Shown here one piece after another: positions 4,816 to 6,050 of a stretch of 6,050 bases of DNA. Source of the stretch: Cyanobacteria bacterium UBA1221 (lineage in GTDB: Bacteria; Cyanobacteriota; Vampirovibrionia; Gastranaerophilales; Gastranaerophilaceae); assembly GCA_002309425.1 (NCBI GenBank), contig DBXD01000016.1, positions 32,135-38,184 of the forward strand, read 5' to 3'. Below the pieces are notes generated by a model that saw nothing but the letters and a program-made list of their open reading frames with translations, was not told where the DNA came from and made no database searches. The first letter of the stretch is position 1. Each line of letters opens with the position of its first letter. The position numbers were made by a program, and so were the translations under genes.

Positions 4816-6050
4816 ATGACTGAACGTGTTGATGAAATTATAACTCTTATTGAAGAATTAAAAAGAGGAAACGAGATAAACTCTCATGATTTTATGGAAA
4901 GGCTCAATATTATAAAGAACGAGCTGGATGGAATTTATGATAACAAAGATGAACTTAATGCCGTCGTAAAGAGTCTTATGGAACTTGTAGATTCTAAGAT
5001 TCATATTGATTCTGATAAAGTTAATGACATTGAGGAATTACTGGAAGCAATACAGGTTTCGGTAAAAGAAGCCGGAAATAATGATACGCTTGCGGAACAG
5101 GTAAAACTTCTTGCCGAGAATTTTAAGTCTGGCTTTAACTCGGTAATTTCTTTTGCAAACAAAGATGCTGAAGCCAAAAATCTGCTTCTTGACAGGCTGA
5201 ACGATTTGGAACAAGCCGTAAAAAGCGGGGCAATGATTGAAACTCTAAGACAAAGAACAGATGATTTGGTAAACGGTTATGAAAACTTTATATCAGATTC
5301 AAATCTTCGTCATGGAAATATGGTTTCCGCATTAGTAGATTTGAAAAACAAGATTGATGACTATTCTTCAAAAAATAATTACACCTTCGGCTCAATTGAA
5401 CATTCTGTTGAAGATGCGGGCAGACGGCTTTCCGAATTAGAATCAACCGTTTCTTCCGGAATGGGAAATGTAAACTCAAAACTTTACTCTTTGGGTGATG
5501 ATATTCAAAAAATACTTAACGATGGATTTGATCACTTGAAGTATTTGAGCAGTAATATTTCCGAATCAATGAACAGTAATTCTATTGATACAAAAGCCGC
5601 TTTAGAGTGCCTGAGGGCTAATATTCAGGATTATGCGCAAAATTTAAATAATGAAATAAAAACTCTTAATACGGCGATATCCGTGAAAATCGAAGAATCC
5701 GTTGCGTCTAATAATGTTGATAAAGACGAAAATATTTCGCTAATAAAAAATTTAATAGATGAATATAAATATTCCATAGAAAAATTGGCCGAAGAGATAA
5801 ATTCAAGGGCGGAAAGAACATCCTCCGAATTGTCAGAGTTAAAACTTATGGCAAGTGACACTCTGCCAAAACAGTCATCGATTGACAACCTGTCAAACTT
5901 AATTAATGAAAAATTTTCCGAATTAAATAATATTACAAACAAAGCACTTTCAGAACAACCGAAAATTGAAAATTTATCTGATTTAATTGATGAGAAATTT
6001 TCCGAATTAAGTAATATTACAAACAAAGCACTTTCAGAACAACCAAAAAT
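4816..6050 (+). CDS. large coiled-coil repeat protein, N-terminal part (runs off the window)
   Basis: The reading frame is open from the ATG at 4816 to the window end, giving 411 full codons without a stop, so the gene is 3'-partial. I do not recognise the family. The start MTERVDEIITLIEELKRG has no signal peptide, and no membrane segment appears in the visible part. The chain is acidic and rich in Glu, Asp, Lys, Asn, Ser and Leu, with heptad-like spacing of Leu and Ile almost throughout, so long helices or coiled coil are predicted. There is one cysteine, at about residue 266. From residue 356 (nucleotide 5881) the sequence becomes 28-residue tandem repeats; a looser 35-residue unit precedes them (5776-5880). 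Each repeat ends in Q-P-K, so the proline should kink the helix. The gene has its own promoter and ribosome site and is divergent from the kor operon. A structural, scaffold or surface role is possible, but function is unknown and any catalytic domain would lie beyond 6050. Confidence 0.85.
   Translation, partial: MTERVDEIITLIEELKRGNEINSHDFMERLNIIKNELDGIYDNKDELNAVVKSLMELVDSKIHIDSDKVNDIEELLEAIQVSVKEAGNNDTLAEQVKLLAENFKSGFNSVISFANKDAEAKNLLLDRLNDLEQAVKSGAMIETLRQRTDDLVNGYENFISDSNLRHGNMVSALVDLKNKIDDYSSKNNYTFGSIEHSVEDAGRRLSELESTVSSGMGNVNSKLYSLGDDIQKILNDGFDHLKYLSSNISESMNSNSIDTKAALECLRANIQDYAQNLNNEIKTLNTAISVKIEESVASNNVDKDENISLIKNLIDEYKYSIEKLAEEINSRAERTSSELSELKLMASDTLPKQSSIDNLSNLINEKFSELNNITNKALSEQPKIENLSDLIDEKFSELSNITNKALSEQPK
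5881..6050 (+). repeat. 84-bp tandem repeat encoding 28-residue helical units
   Basis: Two full in-frame units are visible, 5881-5964 and 5965-6048, and a third seems to begin at 6049. By my alignment they match at 73 of 84 bases. The last 54 bases differ at only 2 positions, the first 30 at 9. The proteins differ at 4 of 28 residues, all conservative (Asp/Glu, Asn/Asp twice, Asn/Ser). The shared pattern is I-[DE]-N-L-S-x-L-I-x-E-K-F-S-E-L and then NITNKALSEQPK. The unit is four heptads long. Confidence 0.85.

Noticed and set aside
5288..5479. 63-codon minus-strand reading frame
   Set aside because: Lies entirely opposite the long + strand coding region with no supporting signals.
5631..6026. 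131-codon minus-strand reading frame opposite the repeat gene
   Set aside because: It mirrors the Glu/Asn/Leu-rich codons and the 84-bp repeat of the + strand gene; the + frame has a promoter, a ribosome site and coherent composition.
5881..6050. CRISPR array as an explanation for the repeats
   Set aside because: The units are contiguous, in frame, 84 bp long and coding, with no unique spacers.

Overview
The window is AT-rich bacterial DNA from an organism with anaerobic, ferredoxin-based 2-oxoacid metabolism. A four-subunit 2-oxoacid:ferredoxin oxidoreductase lies beside a bacterial calpain-like cysteine protease and a long coiled-coil protein. The calpain-like family with a GDDDMLAFE-type segment, and a possible CFI-box remnant at the left edge, remind me of gut Gastranaerophilales/Melainabacteria (Vampirovibrionia). 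That placement is from memory and tentative; Firmicutes or Elusimicrobia-like lineages are not excluded.

Layout, left to right. Positions 1-91 hold no intact gene, but + frame 2 encodes a short peptide like the end of a CFI-box C-terminal domain, broken by a stop. On the minus strand follow a calpain-like protease gene (69-1652) and a 76-codon lysine-rich helical protein with a TTG start (1723-1953). Their leaders are nearly identical around the Shine-Dalgarno site. Next comes a compact minus-strand operon at 2045-4659, transcribed right to left in the order korD (ferredoxin), korA (alpha), korB (TPP-binding beta), korC (gamma). It has 8-nt and 2-nt gaps and a final 11-nt overlap. Positions 4660-4815 form a divergent promoter region. 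From 4816 to the right edge, a + strand reading frame without a stop encodes at least 411 residues of an acidic, helical protein of unknown function. It enters 28-residue (84-bp) tandem repeats at 5881 and runs off the window.

The four Kor subunits should form one enzyme that oxidatively decarboxylates a 2-oxoacid (2-oxoglutarate or a branched-chain 2-oxoacid) to its acyl-CoA while reducing ferredoxin. No functional link between this operon and the protease or the repeat protein can be shown. The least explained parts are the repeat protein, the calpain-like protein with its uncharacterised helical C-terminal half, and the decayed left edge.
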